64,000 nt of DNA, taken from NCBI GenBank assembly GCA_036873755.1, contig JAVTVY010017387.1:1-64000 (forward strand). The letters run 5' to 3'. The DNA is from Hanleya hanleyi (lineage: Eukaryota > Mollusca > Polyplacophora > Lepidopleurida > Hanleyidae). The notes under the pieces are model-generated. The model saw only the letters and a list, made by a program, of their open reading frames with translations, had not been told where the DNA came from and did not search any database. Numbering within the stretch: position 1 is the first letter of the stretch; each line of letters opens with the position of its first letter. Positions 34,182 through 46,671 of the stretch are shown piece by piece. Both the position numbers and the translations under genes were made by a program.

Positions 34182-37106
34182 CAGGGTTCGTACACCTTAG
34201 GATGTCTGAAATTTCATGACTTTTCCATGACTTTCCATGACCAACTTCAGGAAATTCCATGACCTTTTCGGGCACACTTTCCCAGAAATGTGAAGATTTT
34301 TTACACTGAAATTCTTCATTGGTGGTGGATATCCTGCGAAGTCAATGCCATTATTTGTCTGCATGCCCTAATTTTAATATGCAAATGCCATACATAATTG
34401 AATCAAAAATGTCCCACAATAACAAACAATGGTGATGAAACTCGCAACTTGGCTACTTTCAAATTATTTGTCACGCTAATTCCAGAAAAACGCTTGTGTT
34501 CGAATTATATGTGACGCTGATTTTCACGGAAGATCCAAAATGGCGGACCGCTTCACACTGATCATTGTGATCTATTGATAACCGTGTATTATGTTTGATA
34601 TCTCTATCATAGTTCATTTAAAAGACTCGGGGCCATCCTTAAAAATATGTCAGTTGCGCGTAACCCGCCCTCCCCATCGACAAGCTACCAACCCCAAAGT
34701 TTTTATCAGCCATCTGTCGCGTAAATGTTTTTCTTTTTCTTCAACTTCAAACAGTCCCTGTGTAGTTGTTGATGTTATTATAATTAAATTGCGTAGGTCG
34801 TGAATTTGTCCGCCAGAGTTGCAAGTTTCAAGAATGAAATACAAAGAAAATAGAGTCTACGAAACGAAAGAAAAATCTGCCTTCACGTTGTTGTTGTTGA
34901 AAAGCGATATGCATGTTTAAAACTTTTGTGCCTTACTTCCCTATTTTGAAAGTGAACTCTTCCAATTCAATTCGTCGGGAAGCCTTGTGGGGTTACAACA
35001 CCGGGTCAGTGGAAGTTTCCATTACCGCAATAGGGATGATAGCCCGACAGTATTGCGACACGTGCCTGCAGTCAGTCGACCATATTTCCGGGCTAAATCT
35101 GTACCGTGATACCGACGTTTGGTTCATTATCCATCAAACACGAAGTAAAAAATGAAATGTCCAGCGATGTAAAGGATTGGAAATACATACAAACTAAACG
35201 TCTAAATTTCACATGTACAATCCAAGTCTTGCAATGATGATCGGGTTGTATAGTACATTGACTTGTCTACAACGTCACTCGTGAGGTGTCAGTCACCCAG
35301 CGATGAGATCAGGGTGCATATTTTATGTTCGTCCGCTTCATAAAGTTGATTCCTTGTTGATTATAAACTGGATTAACATATTGTTGGAAACACTGACGTC
35401 TGTCATTTTATTACATGGAAATGTCTCTCTGGATTGGTGAGTGAATAAAACGCCAGCATCAATGTCTGTTGACATCTCCCCATAGCACAAATGAAATACT
35501 CAACTACTCCCTTTTTGCAGTCAAAATGTACGAGACACATCATACAGATCTAAAGAAATCAAATAATGGCTCCCTCGACATAGGAGTTGTGCATAAACTA
35601 ACTATTACGCCGAAGCCCTGACAGGGGCAAGCAGAGGGAAACATTTATATCTTTGTCCTTCCAAATCATCTGTTTATTAAAGAAAATGAGACATCAAAAA
35701 TATCATTCAAATTGCCGATAAATTACTTTCTATTGATCAAGTAGGTGCCTCAAAATGGTCAGTTGACGGGCATTTTCGCCTCCAACCTCCTGCTGATGAG
35801 AAGCCTACAGGCTCGATTTCGGCGCAGTTGAAATTTATACCACGATCACGTCGGACAGATGAAATTCATACACGCAAGCCTTTTCATACATATCAGACTT
35901 AGTTCAATCTAAGAGAATCTGCGTTGGGTGACGCTACCATGGATTTCCGCGCAGTTAAACTTTATGCCAAATATGCTTACAGCTCGATTTTCGTGCAGTT
36001 GAAATTTATGCCAAGTAACGTTCGGACAGATGAAATTCATACACGCAAGCCTTTTGAAATTCATACACATCAGACTTAGTTCAATCCAGGAGAATCTGCG
36101 TGGGGTGAAGCTGCCATGGATTTCCGCGCAGTTAAACTTTATGCCAAATTTGCTTACAGGCTCGATTTCCACGCAGTTAAAATTTATACTCAATTTACGT
36201 TCGGACAGATACAATTCATACACACCAGACTTAGTTCGAGCGAAGCGAATCTCAGTGGCGTGAAACACGATTTCCGCGCATTCAAAATTGATACCTGCCA
36301 ATATATTCTTACGGACAGTTGAAATTCCACACATAAGACTCAGTTGAAGAAAGCATATCAAAAGATTCCAAGTGAAATGATAACGAATAAGGTAGGATAA
36401 GGTGCTCTAATATTAACGATTCCATTCCAGCGAAGCTAATCTCCGGGCTGTGAAACATAATTTCCGCGCATTTGAATTTCGTTCCCTCTCGTTTCAAGCG
36501 ACATATAGTCTACAGATTCGCAATTTGCGGATTTTGTTGTCTGTTTTATTAATATCAATATTCTGCTCGTCAGCAAATAAAGAAAAATCCATCAAATAAT
36601 CCACGCGCAGTTGAAATTAAGCTCCGCGCAGTTTTTAGTACGACCCTATAAACAAATTATTCTTAGTAACATATTCACTTTACTTTCAGCGGCACGAACT
36701 CCACGACGAAAACGGGAGTGTTCGAATTTAGTGTTTCACGGGTATATTGAAAACGCTCCCGTTTTCGTTTTATAAGGATGGAAAAAATCACGACAGGGGG
36801 AAAATCGGCCGTTTTCGAATTAAATTTGGAAGGTGAATTATTTAAATTACCGTTACTATAGAAGGCATCCTGTCTGACAAGACTTGACTTCGAGATACTT
36901 TGATGGCGGTTTTAGCGAAAACTTTGTTCACAGAATGAACTCGGAGCAAAAAGCAGGTTTTGTTGATATTTCGACTCGTTTTATTTTTCCATGACTTTTC
37001 CATGACTTTTGCCTCAAAATCTCTATTTTCCAGGTTTTCCAGGCCTGGATTTTTTATTTTCAAATTCCATGACTTTCCAGGTTTTCCAGGACCCGTACGA
37101 ACCCTG
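34182..37106. mobile_element. 2.9-kb DNA transposon with CAGGGTTCGTAC ends
   Basis: The left end CAGGGTTCGTAC and the right end GTACGAACCCTG form a 12-bp terminal inverted repeat. Both subterminal regions carry TTCCATGACTTTTCCATGAC-like repeats in opposite orientation. A 6-bp target duplication CCGGAG is visible at 34176-34181 and 37107-37112. No transposase frame is recognisable. The interior holds imperfect tandem repeats (35.9-36.5 kb). It is non-autonomous and the superfamily is not assigned. Confidence 0.82.
35890..36500. repeat. Imperfect 155-180-bp tandem repeats inside the transposon
   Basis: GACTTAGTTC(A/G)A recurs at about 35896, 36073 and 36228. It accompanies TTTCCGCGCAGTTAAACTTT and CGTTCGGACAGAT in each unit, with a weaker fourth unit near 36,430. 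Confidence 0.8.
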
Positions 37107-37154
37107 CCGGAGTTAAACTTCGGGTATCATGTAACTATTTACGAGTTGTATTAA

Positions 37155-37440
37155 GGCTTCACTGACCACACATTCGATGAGTCGGACAACTGGAAATTGC
37201 CAACCAAGTTTCATGACTCAGATATCAATGTTCAATGTGAGGTCGGACAGTCAACCTCTTCCACCCATTTCCAAAAAATAATCCCATCAATGACAGTGAC
37301 AGAGGTGGCTCCAATCTATGGACAGTACTTTCCATTCAAAGTAGCCATCTCTGGTGAATGACATGAGGAATGTCAACCAACTAACATTCCAGATGCATTG
37401 GCTGTACTTATGGAAAAAGCCAAGCTTCCTATTGGTATGT
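37155..37440 (+). pseudogene. Decayed coding fragment, unidentified
   Basis: The plus-strand frame reads FTDHTFDESDNWKLPTKFHD and SDINVQCEVGQSTSS. It continues through VTEVAPIYGQYFPFKVAISG, meets one TGA, and goes on with NIPDALAVLMEKAKLPIG. Nearly 90 codons with a single stop and a coding-like composition suggest a broken gene or retrocopy. It has no introns or neighbours in frame. I do not recognise the family. It lies directly beside the CAGGGTTCGTAC transposon. Confidence 0.35.
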
Positions 37441-38966
37441 TTATCAGGTTATGCAAAGATTCTTCAACAGATATATAGGTTTCTCCATTATGAAACAACT
37501 CATATATACAGACGAATGTAAAAAACATTCCACAAAACAATTTATAAAAAAAAAAAAAAATATGCCCACCCGTTCTCAGGATTTTGAAAAAAAGTGTCTG
37601 AGAACCAACTATATAACCTTGTGTGGCTTAAGTTATTAGCTTACATGCACCTGTCAGTTCCCTGCGATACCCCATGCACAGGGTATGAATTAAAGAGCTG
37701 TTTGTTTGGGGCGAAAGATCCCTGCCCTGGGCAGTGAGATGGGATCAGTTGGTCAGAATTTTGTTTTTCATTTTTTTATATTGTTGAGCAGTCAGTCAGT
37801 TTTATTCCAACTGGCAAAAAGTTATAGATCAAACTGTTCCTCGTAGTTATTGAAAAAGGGTACTGTATTTTGCTACGACTGCTAATTTTCACTCTATGAT
37901 ATATAGCACTTAGCAGAAATTTATCGCAAATCATCATGACAAGAAGGCTGTAAGAACAAGTGAGAAATGTTGTTCATCGTTATTGTTTACTACCTCCTCA
38001 TTGTTTTCCTTTTTTCTGGGGATGATGATATCCAATACAGGTATGACTTCTGTCCGCATAACTTGGTCTCAGATCAACAACGAATGATAAATATTAATAC
38101 ATTCACATCATGATCATCACTTAACTGCTCGTTTCTCAACAACAACAGCTAGCTCGTCTCAGAATTTTAACGTCTCGCTGCTGCTGGTCGTATCAACAAA
38201 CAGGATAATGTGCTTAAAGAGTTCATCCCATTGGCAACCTCAGTTGAGTCGTATTCCTTTCTCATTTATTCAGCACATTGTCCTTTTAGATTTTACTTTT
38301 TCCACGACAAAAACAGAGGCCACCATTATCTGTATCCTGTATCAGGAATTCTCATGTGAATTTGCTATGTTGAACATTTCTGGGGCTCCTGATTGCCTCG
38401 ATCTGTAGAGCTACACTGATCTGAGCTCTACTCTAGTAGTAACTTTCATGATCCCATGTCTCGTTTTATAACTTATACCTCTTATTTTATATATCACTTT
38501 AAATCTCAGTGACTGGGAAGCTGGGAATTTTAGCCTGTAGTATTGGGCCCTCCAATGTATTAATATATTTAGTCCTACAGTTTACTGGGAATTTCAGAAC
38601 ATGGTAAATGCATTCTCCTTCATGTCATTTGAGACTTTTCCTTGGGAGAAAACTTTTCAATGCCATGCGCAGTCAAATAACCAAAACTGTCGAAGATGGC
38701 ACAACTTCAGTTTCAACAAGAAGTTCGTGTCTTAATCAACATCATTTCCTCGTTTGTTTTGCCTGTAAAAACCTACGTGTATCATCTACAGGTAATTCTA
38801 CAACAAATATATAAGGACACTCACCACATCGTAAATTTCTCATATGACTTAATCATTCTTGAGAAGATTGTGTTGGGTTTAGGTTCTGCTTTGTAATGGT
38901 TCAAAATATCAGCAAAAATATAATTGTGTCAATGAACAGTATCCACTTTTTATATAGAAGGACTAC
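37441..38966. other. SETX intron 9, nothing recognised
   Basis: A-T-rich, with a short A tract near 37,549. No exon or element is supported. Confidence 0.4.
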
Positions 38967-39110
38967 CTTCAGATTGGATGGGACTTTCACTGTTGACTCC
39001 GTGAAGACGGAGCGGTTGACCGGTCGTAAGATGTCCCTGGCTAGGAAGCTGTTAGGCAGGTACAGCATAGCTAGGTACTGTCTCACACTGGTTAGTAGAG
39101 AGCCCACAAT
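38967..39110 (-). CDS. SETX: SETX exon 9
   Basis: The acceptor is CTTATTTCAG|ATTGTG and the donor is CTGAAG|GTAGTC. It encodes exactly 48 codons in phase 0: IVGSLLTSVRQYLAMLYLPN, then SFLARDILRPVNRS and a short tail. The IGSL.TS.RQ..A pattern followed by L.R.IL.P is the stretch that directly precedes the Q-motif in senataxin. The next intron is 8.9 kb and holds tandem arrays, a reverse-transcriptase fragment and a DNA transposon. Confidence 0.9.
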
Positions 39111-40303
39111 CTGAAATAAGGACAATATACACTAGGATAAACAGTTTGAATGCACAGTACAGTTTGGTAAATAAGAAAACTTTCAGACAGACATGTTGTA
39201 TGGGATTACACACTGGTCATGGTAGTGGCATACAACCAATGTGAGAGATAAGACAGTATTTTTTGTTCTTCACAGCTCAAATAAAATTAAATCAGGTGTA
39301 AATAGCAAGATTATACTTTGAACCGGACTTCTGCTTCTGACATCTGAGGAAATGGGCTCCATTCAGCTCAAAAATATTGTCAATATATGAATTTTATCTG
39401 AAATGGCCTTTCTCTCAAAACTAGGTAGGCATCTACCCTTATGTAGAGCACACATATGGTAATTCCCTAACAATTCGATCACCGGAAGTGCAGCAAATAT
39501 GGCTTATATCTGGCAATATTCTTCATGGCACCAGATAGAAAGTGTTACAATGTGTCATTATATGACTTCTCTTCAATTTGCTTGAACAAATTCAATGGGA
39601 ATGTTATTTTTTCTCTGTGTTTGAATAACAGAGTTGAAAAGAACTTCCTGTGATTGAATGAAAGCTCGTTGAAAAACGGGCGAAGAGCATTTCCCCAGAT
39701 AATTTTGTAACACATAATTTGGTACTCACAGGGTTTTAGATCTCTCCAATTTGGGCACACTCCCTATTAGAGGTGGCAATTTTTTTTTGGACAGGACAGT
39801 GTGTGGGGCACATGGAGGATGAGCAATCAGGAATCATCACTGGTAGAAGTACCTCTGAGAAGGGGTTTCTTCACCAATGGGCGAAACCCAGTGTGAGGCA
39901 ACACCAAATTTATTTTGCGTTTAATAGGCCCACCAACATTAAACAAGAGCCCAAGGGGCTTCAATATACGCCCGTATATCTGGAATTACATTGGTTCAAA
40001 TTTCAAGGTTGTTTAATAGCCTTGATTCCAATTGATCTAGCAATCCAGAGAAAGGTCTACAATTTTTTGCTTATGAGAATGTAACATATATCACATCTTA
40101 TATTGAATGATAAACTAAAATGAGCTTAACTCTTGGTAACTAGCTGACCTTGAAGCAAGAGCTGAGAGCTCACATATCCCACACTGAAATCGACAAAAAT
40201 CAAACACAAGAAAATAGTAGTTTTCCTGCAAATGGATTCCTTTCAGACGAGATTATTAGGGGAATTACCGTATCCACCAAATATATTGCACCAACTTACA
40301 TAC
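39111..40303. other. SETX intron 8, nothing recognised
   Basis: A plus-strand frame of about 100 codons at 39,773-40,084 lacks any coding support. No repeats were identified. Confidence 0.4.
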
Positions 40304-40407
40304 CTCGACTTTCATGAGTAATTTTTGTGGTACGATTCTCCTGTATCGTGTGATCACCTCAAATGTTATACAGGAGAAGTCCTTGGCTTTTACTGCTGGA
40401 TCGTCCT
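40304..40407 (-). CDS. SETX: SETX exon 8
   Basis: The acceptor is CTTCTTTCAG|AGGACG and the donor is GTCGAG|GTATGT. The split codon is Lys; the exon then encodes DDPAVKAKDFSCITFEVITR and YRRIVPQKLLMKVE. It continues the 1B-like barrel region ahead of the helicase core. It is 104 nt, phase 1 in and phase 0 out. Confidence 0.87.
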
Positions 40408-40975
40408 CTGAAAGAAGAAAATATCACTGGTAACATCTCCCTCTACAATGGGTGACATCTTGCAACAAGGTATTGGCAACAAGGTAGCCGGAAATCTAAG
40501 TCCTTAAGCAATAATCCAAAAGAATGGATGGACAGAGACAGTGCTTATTTCAACAAGACCAAATTAGTCCTCTCTCTTTGATGAGATATAGCATGATATC
40601 ATCAAGACTATGTACATGTATGGCCAGGTAAACTGAAATCAACATGAACTATCGATGGACAGTAAAACAGATTTCCACTAGTTTTGCCCTTTTAAACAGG
40701 AAGAAGATGCAAGTTTGGTGTGACTTAGATGAGGTTATCAGGGTTTCGTGTTTAAAATTAGTGCGCAAGCTAAAAATAGCTCACGTCAAAATATTTAGGA
40801 GAGCGTATTTTAAAGTCAGGCGAGTGGTTGCAATATAATACGACATAAAATTTGACAGTTTACGTGAGCTAAAAATCACTATCATGACATGAATTTACGC
40901 GAGGGTTTGCGTGCAGGTGAGCTATCACTCGCGTTAAACACGAAGCCCTGGATTATCCTTGTGCAAGTTACTCAC

Positions 40976-41158
40976 TGAATTCTGGAAAATTCTGTAGGAG
41001 CTTTGCAGCCATTTGAAGTGAGGGGTTGACCCGAGCACTAGTCACATATCCAAACACCTGAACTATACTGGCCTCTTTACCGTCTGGTGCAATATGAACG
41101 ATCACCAAATCCCCTTCACTGATACCTCTCTTGCTCAGCTGTTTCCTGGATATCACAG
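40976..41158 (-). CDS. SETX: SETX exon 7
   Basis: The acceptor is TAATTAACAG|CTGTGATA and the donor is GAATTCA|GTGAGT. The split codon reads Thr, then VISRKQLSKRGISEGDLVIV, followed by HIAPDGKEASIVQVFGYVTS. The GDLVIV...VFGYV pattern fits the beta-barrel (1B-like) domain of Upf1-like SF1 helicases, in which SETX has a similar strand pair. The exon is 183 nt, phase 1 in and phase 1 out. Confidence 0.88.
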
Positions 41159-41334
41159 CTGTTAATTATATAGCAGATTAATGCATATATTCACACAAAC
41201 AGTGAGTTCTGTATAGCAAGGCCACTGCTATGTCCCTCAATATATAGCTATAAGATAGGCAATTCCATAGCAACTCAAGTTAATACATTCAGATTCCATT
41301 AGCTTTTCATAACCCACACCCTGCAGTTATCAGC

Positions 41335-41683
41335 TTAGGGCGATCCCGCTCTCTAAAATGGAGGTATTAATGGGTCGGTTTTGCACAATAACTTTTGAAT
41401 CCCAATTATCCAAAACTTCAGGCGCATTAGTTTATCTGTTGTCCATGTCCTAAAATTAATTTGCCTTTTGAAAAACCAGTCAATGCTGTTCAAACAGCGA
41501 GACAGATGTTTGTCCTATTATTATGCAAATTAGACACATGACAATATATTTTTTTACAACCATTTTAAACGGATATAAATGTCTGTGTGCGCCTCAAGAG
41601 TTCATTATGTAAACTGATTTATTATGTTTATTGAGCAAAAACGACCTTTTTCACCTCCATTTTAGAAAGCGGGGTTGCCCTAA
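41335..41683. mobile_element. About 350-bp MITE with TTAGGGC ends
   Basis: The left TTAGGGCGATCCCGCTCTCT and AAAATGGAGGT match the reverse complement of the right end (TTAGGGCAACCCCGCTTTCT and AAAATGGAGGT), then diverge gradually over about 50 bp. TA could be the target duplication (TA|GGGC...GCCC|TA). Confidence 0.75.
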
Positions 41684-41989
41684 CCTGGTTATTTACTTCG
41701 GGTTAAGACCTAACCAATTACACAAGCAGTTAATTGTCCAAGTTCAAGTTGTAACTTTAATCTACAATATAGCAAGAGCATGACTCAGGTTACAACAAGA
41801 AAGACATGACCCCCAGACTACTGTAGGAGAGAATTCATCAAACATTGATTAAACAAAGTACATCCATAGCAAAATATACGTGTAATACTGAACTCGATTT
41901 ATAACAGCAACAGGAAGATATTGAAGGGAGAGTGACTCAGGTTACAGTTTGCCAAAAGCTAAACGTCGACACAAAACTTTACTCAATAC

Positions 41990-44410
41990 AGAATATGCAA
42001 CACTAGCAATACATGGCAGTGTGGCTAACGTCACAGGACCTACTGGGGTCATCTACTAGAAGTTCAAGCAAATCTGGAAACCAGGGGCACGAGGGCCACC
42101 ATGGAACCAATAGATACCGAACACAAGAATTTGACCTGATCTTTTGCAGAACTAGAGTTAGGATGGCTATGGGAGGAATGGCGTAAGCTACCATTCTCAA
42201 CCAATCCTGAGATAGAGCATCCACTGCCACTGCCATTGGATCGGTAACCAGAGACATGTACAGTGGCAGTTGGTTGTTCAACCGAATGGCAAACAAATCT
42301 ATCTGGGGCTGCGGCATCTCCCAGATTAGAGAAATTTGAGATAGAATGTCCAGGTGTAATTGCCACTCGGTCGAGATCACCTGATTCTTCCGAGACAAGG
42401 CGCCAGCTAAGATGTTCAGGTGTCCCGGTATGTGTCTGGCACGAAGGATCATGTTGTTCTGCCAACACAAGTGAAGTAGGATCTCGGTTTGTTCCAAGAG
42501 AAGCAGTGACCGAGTCCCTCCCTGCTTGTTTATGTAAGCCACTACCGTCAAGTTTTTTATGGCGACCAACAGTGCTTGACCCCGGAGTTCACTGATCCAT
42601 GTCTGAACAGCACGAATGACTGCCATGAATTCCAAGACATTGATATGGGAGCAAGTCTCCTTCAGAGTCCACAAGCCTCCTTCAGAGTCCACAAGCCGGA
42701 TATCGACTTGGAGTCAACCCAACCCTCCATCGAAGCGTCCATAAACATGTGGCATGTTGGACAGAGAGGAAGGAAGGTCACACCCTGCATCACATTGAGG
42801 GGTCTAACCATTGAGGTGATGTTTGACATCCCCTGTGAGAGGAATCATTGGATTCAATGACCTGATGACCCAATGATGGTTTAGGGTCTCAGTTGCAGTC
42901 GACCTCTTGGTAGGACGTCCTGAGAGGAGATCAAGAGGCAGATCATTGATGCAAAGTTGAGAGCCGACTGGCGAGAAAATCGAATGAACAGGGGAATTTG
43001 ATCAGTGATTTTTCGCCAAGTATTCAGTCTCACTGGAAATAATAGGGGCTTGCCCAAGGATTCCAGGACGGACTGGTTGACTCGACCACGTATCAGGCAG
43101 TAATGACCTAGATTGCATATATGGAGGCAGAGGACGCACAGACCTCTGTCCAAGCAAATGTAGGTCAACTGGAGGCCGGAAGTGGAAATCTGGTATAGAA
43201 GGTGAAGGTCGACTGATACGTGTCAGATTTACGACCGACCCCGAAACCGAATAACCATGGGCCGGTTGAGGCTGACCTACATTCTGAGGTTGTACATGAG
43301 CAACCCCTTGATAAGTAGGTTGTGACCTCATAGTTGATGATATAGATGGAACTAGGTTAGGCCGAGTAGGCTGACCTAGATCATATGGTTGACCCAAATG
43401 ACCATCAAAATAAGCCATATAAGAATATGGACTGCTAAATTGATGTCAAGTGTAAACACTTTAATCGGGAAATCTTGGCACAGGTGCCTGATAACCATAA
43501 TTTGCCATCACATCAACTATACTGCAGTCTTGTCATAAGTAGGTCACTGAAAGTCGTAAGTAGGTCACTGGAAGTCGTAGTCGTCGTTGACATCCTCATC
43601 TGGTCCACGGATACCTCCAAATGAAGTAACAGACCTGACCCCCATTTTTTTTCTTTGAAGGTCAGATGCAGAAACTCAAGTCTGGTTAACAAAAGGCTTC
43701 AACTGGGTTGAGGTCAAAAGTAGGTCAGACTCAGGAGCAGACACTTGACCTGCAGAAACAGACACAATAGGACGACGTAGTCCCGTGTGTGGATCTGAGG
43801 TTGCATGTCCAGAAACATCTGTCCCGGTAAGTGGGTCGTCTGCGGCATGGTTCGTCTCCCCAGGTGACTGCTCCAATCTCCCCTCAACCTGTACTGGTTT
43901 AGTCTTCTTCCTGGAAGGTCAGATACAAACAAAGTAACAGCAGGGGAAGACCACGGTTGATAACTTTATTTAGCAACGATACCAATGTCATATACTTATG
44001 GGGTCCCCCAACACGGTACTCTGAACCGTCTTGCTCTCGTAGGAATGGGAAGGTTGAGGAACAAAAGAATCCACTCCCTTTGTTTTCTTAACAACAGAAC
44101 CTGTTTTGGCATAAGACCACATAAGGCCTATCCTTTGGCCAGAGTTGACATTCACAGCTTATAGTGTAATGGTCACAAGGCGACATGGTGGGCAGGCTGA
44201 ATGGTGGACAGAATCTAGCTTCTTCAGCCCACAAATACAGCAAAATTTAGACGCCATATCGGTCAAATTCAAAAGTATACTTCCCAACAGTCATAATACA
44301 GATGCCTTGAAGCACTTTAGATAACTCTCACATATAGACAGTTTTTTTTCTAAGAACTACTCTACAGCACGGTGGAAGTAAAGGAGAGAAAGTTCATAGC
44401 ATAGGGATGG
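41990..44410 (-). mobile_element. Decayed DIRS-like retrotransposon (copy C)
   Basis: On the minus strand the gag start lies near 44262 (MASKFCCICGLKKL, then HSACPPCR, matching the zinc cluster of copy A gag). Gag pieces follow at 43932-43676 and 43418-43002. RNase H with its C-terminal tail lies at 42692-42003. The RT catalytic region and the recombinase are missing. The 5' flank retains an AGTATACTTCCCAACAG stretch resembling the copy A leader. It lies in sense orientation in SETX intron 6. The outer limits are approximate. Confidence 0.8.
42003..42692 (-). pseudogene. DIRS copy C RNase H and C-terminal tail
   Basis: A 229-codon frame: SHINVLEFMAVIRAVQTWIS, LLVAIKNLTVVAYINKQGG, ARHIPGHLNILAGALSRKNQ, then TEWQLHLDILSQISLIWEMP. 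Compared with copy A, the Asp of VATDN is changed (VAIKN) and the Asp of LADSLSR is Gly (LAGALSR). Two of the metal-binding residues are therefore lost and the enzyme would be inactive. Confidence 0.85.
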
Positions 44411-45533
44411 TCGCACATGGGCAGCGAGACAGGAAATTCTGTGGGACATTTCATTTTCTTCACTTGATTAGGGGTGCTAGGCACTATACCCATATCATTA
44501 TGTCAGTACAGTAGTTTTTTATTGCATAAAAAATTTCGTAGTTTTCTGGTGTTTAATAAAATTATTTCCACTGAATGCGGTCATAGTGTTGGTGATTGGG
44601 CCCCATTCTGCTGCTTGGTTCGAGAAAAAGATTGAAGTGTTTGTATATATGTTGAGCGAAAGCTTTTTTTCTGAGATGTATTTTCTCATGCTAAATTGAC
44701 CCATTACAGAGCATTGGTGAAAGTTTTCATGAGAAAAAGTCAAAATATAGGAAATATAGGAGGTTTTGAGGAAAATACAGGAATGATTCGAAAATATAGG
44801 AAGTATAGGAGGCACTTCCAGGCCGGAATATAAAATAAGTTATAAGAAAATAATTAGTAACATTAGTGACATGGAATTGCCAATATGTACTATGTATCCA
44901 ACTTCAAGATTCGCTTTAGTGGGACTCATCTATAGTGCAGTCAATATTATACCCCCAACCTCAGGATTATAACGAGGGATCTGTGTATAAACACAATAAG
45001 TATAAATTGTGCAAAACACACATGATCTGGGCAGAATCAGATGAATCAGGGGGGTTTGGGGGGGGGGGGGATGGTCTGTCAATTGGTGTTACAGCCTCTA
45101 TTGATTAGCATAGAGAGAACTATAGTGGGAACAACCCAAAACTAGGATACTTGTCTGGCAAGTGAAAACAACTGGTTATTGCTAAAGTGTAAATTAGGAA
45201 ATGATTACAAACTATAGCCAAAGGCTATTTAGTAAATCATAATATCATCATATTATATTTTAGTACCAGGGATATCAAGGAAAAAAAGAAAGTGTTATAG
45301 ACCAATTTATCATATATTCCTGGTGGGTCTTTTATGAACCTTTATATCACTTTATAATATCTGTCTCCCTTCAAAGCTGCCTGTGAATATACGCTGTAAA
45401 TTTGTTTGCCCTTGGCACCAAGAGGGATGGTCTAATAAGACTCCTGTGTGAAACCTTCTCTAGAAAGTTTGTCGAATAGATAATCAGAGTAACCAATTAC
45501 AGGTATGTTGAAGTCACAGATTACTATACGTAC
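44411..45533. other. SETX intron 6, nothing further recognised
   Basis: It contains ATATAGGA-type short repeats near 44,747-44,812 and a G tract near 45,060. No coding or complete element is seen. Confidence 0.4.
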
Positions 45534-45651
45534 TATGCCATCGGAATTTCATTAGTTTTCGGTCCTTGTCCACATCGTTGATCGTCAGGCCGTCAATGCC
45601 ACACATGAAGGCTACCAAATTCTTGTGTTGTTCACTCCAGGTACGACAGGC
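45534..45651 (-). CDS. SETX: SETX exon 6
   Basis: The acceptor is GAATTTACAG|GCCTGT and the donor is GGCATA|GTACGT. It encodes ACRTWSEQHKNLVAFMCGID followed by GLTINDVDKDRKLMKFRWH. It continues the helicase-associated N-terminal region and enters the beta-barrel-like insertion typical of Upf1-like helicases. Phase is 0 in and 1 out. A 4.4-kb intron containing a DIRS fragment and a MITE separates it from the next exon. Confidence 0.88.
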
Positions 45652-46117
45652 CTGTAAATTCACAGAAATGTACACCCAAAACTCAACATATAACTGAACT
45701 TCTAACTTACAGTTCCCTATTTTGTATAAGCTTATGATATGAACCAGCAAAAAGGACTGAACCGCAAATGTTGAACCCAGTCAAGGTGTAGGCCCATTTT
45801 TTCAAGTACTGGCTGCATGTTGGCCACAACATTTTGGAGGTTGTGAAATGGAACCAGTTTCTGATTCAATTTGACCTACGTATTAAAACTGATGACCAGT
45901 TACATACAATTAACTATGATTAAATTTATTCAATACTGGTACTTCATTGTTAAAGTACCAAAGGAGGTCTATTTATTAACACAAATATATGTTATATATG
46001 TGATTGGTCATAGGTTTGGAAATGCAGACCTGTGTCACCTGAGAAATGTATGACAGTTGAAGGGCTGATTTTGTGTCACGAGTTACAATAATGGTCAGTG
46101 TTGCCCCTAGAACGTAC

Positions 46118-46260
46118 CACTTGCCAGGTTTCATGCACTAGTAGAGGTGTCATAATTCTCTGGTAGTCGTCGTAGGAGTCATATGTCTCACACAGTGGGT
46201 ACACCAAGGTCGGGTCAATCACAGGTGGCATACTGGAATTCTGTACCTCAGCTTTTTTTT
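46118..46260 (-). CDS. SETX: SETX exon 5
   Basis: The acceptor is CATATGTGCAG followed by eight A residues; the donor is CAAGTG|GTACGT. The eight A residues complete the split codon and read Lys-Lys-Ala. The exon then encodes VIDPTLVYPLCETYDSYDDY, followed by QRIMTPLLVHETWQV. A tyrosine-rich SY-x-DY segment followed by PLL...ETW is the hallmark start of the SETX/Sen1 helicase N-terminal subdomain, which packs against RecA domain 1. The exon is 143 nt, phase 1 in and phase 0 out. Homopolymer length matters here: one A more or fewer would break the frame. Confidence 0.9.
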
Positions 46261-46671
46261 CTGCACATATAGAAGATACATAATAATATAATATGGCAAA
46301 GCCAATTACATGTAGTTACTTTGTGTTTTCTGGTGAATTAGCCCAATGAGTCAAATCAACAACAGCAGCAATAAGATGTAATTAACCAAAACGAAATTGT
46401 TTTTTCAAATATATTAACATACAATATTGAAAATCAATGTTGACCGTCAATGATTACATAATTTGATTTCAAGGATTTTCAATATTTTATCTTCCATATT
46501 CGGGATTGAAGACCGACCTTTTGTCAAGTCAAATAAAGGGTGTGCCCAAAATAGTTAGATTGAAAGCACTGGCCCATTCAATCAGAGGTCATGCAGTGTT
46601 TTAATAATGAGAAAACGAGCCAGCTGACAATACAAACACCATTACTGTGAGAAACAAAGCAAGCACCTTAC

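Noticed and set aside
39773..40084. 103-codon plus-strand frame in SETX intron 8
   Set aside because: No recognisable motifs, starts beside a T tract, antisense to the host gene, no splice context.
41350..41680. TTAGGG as telomeric repeat
   Set aside because: A single hexamer at each end of a MITE, not a tandem array.
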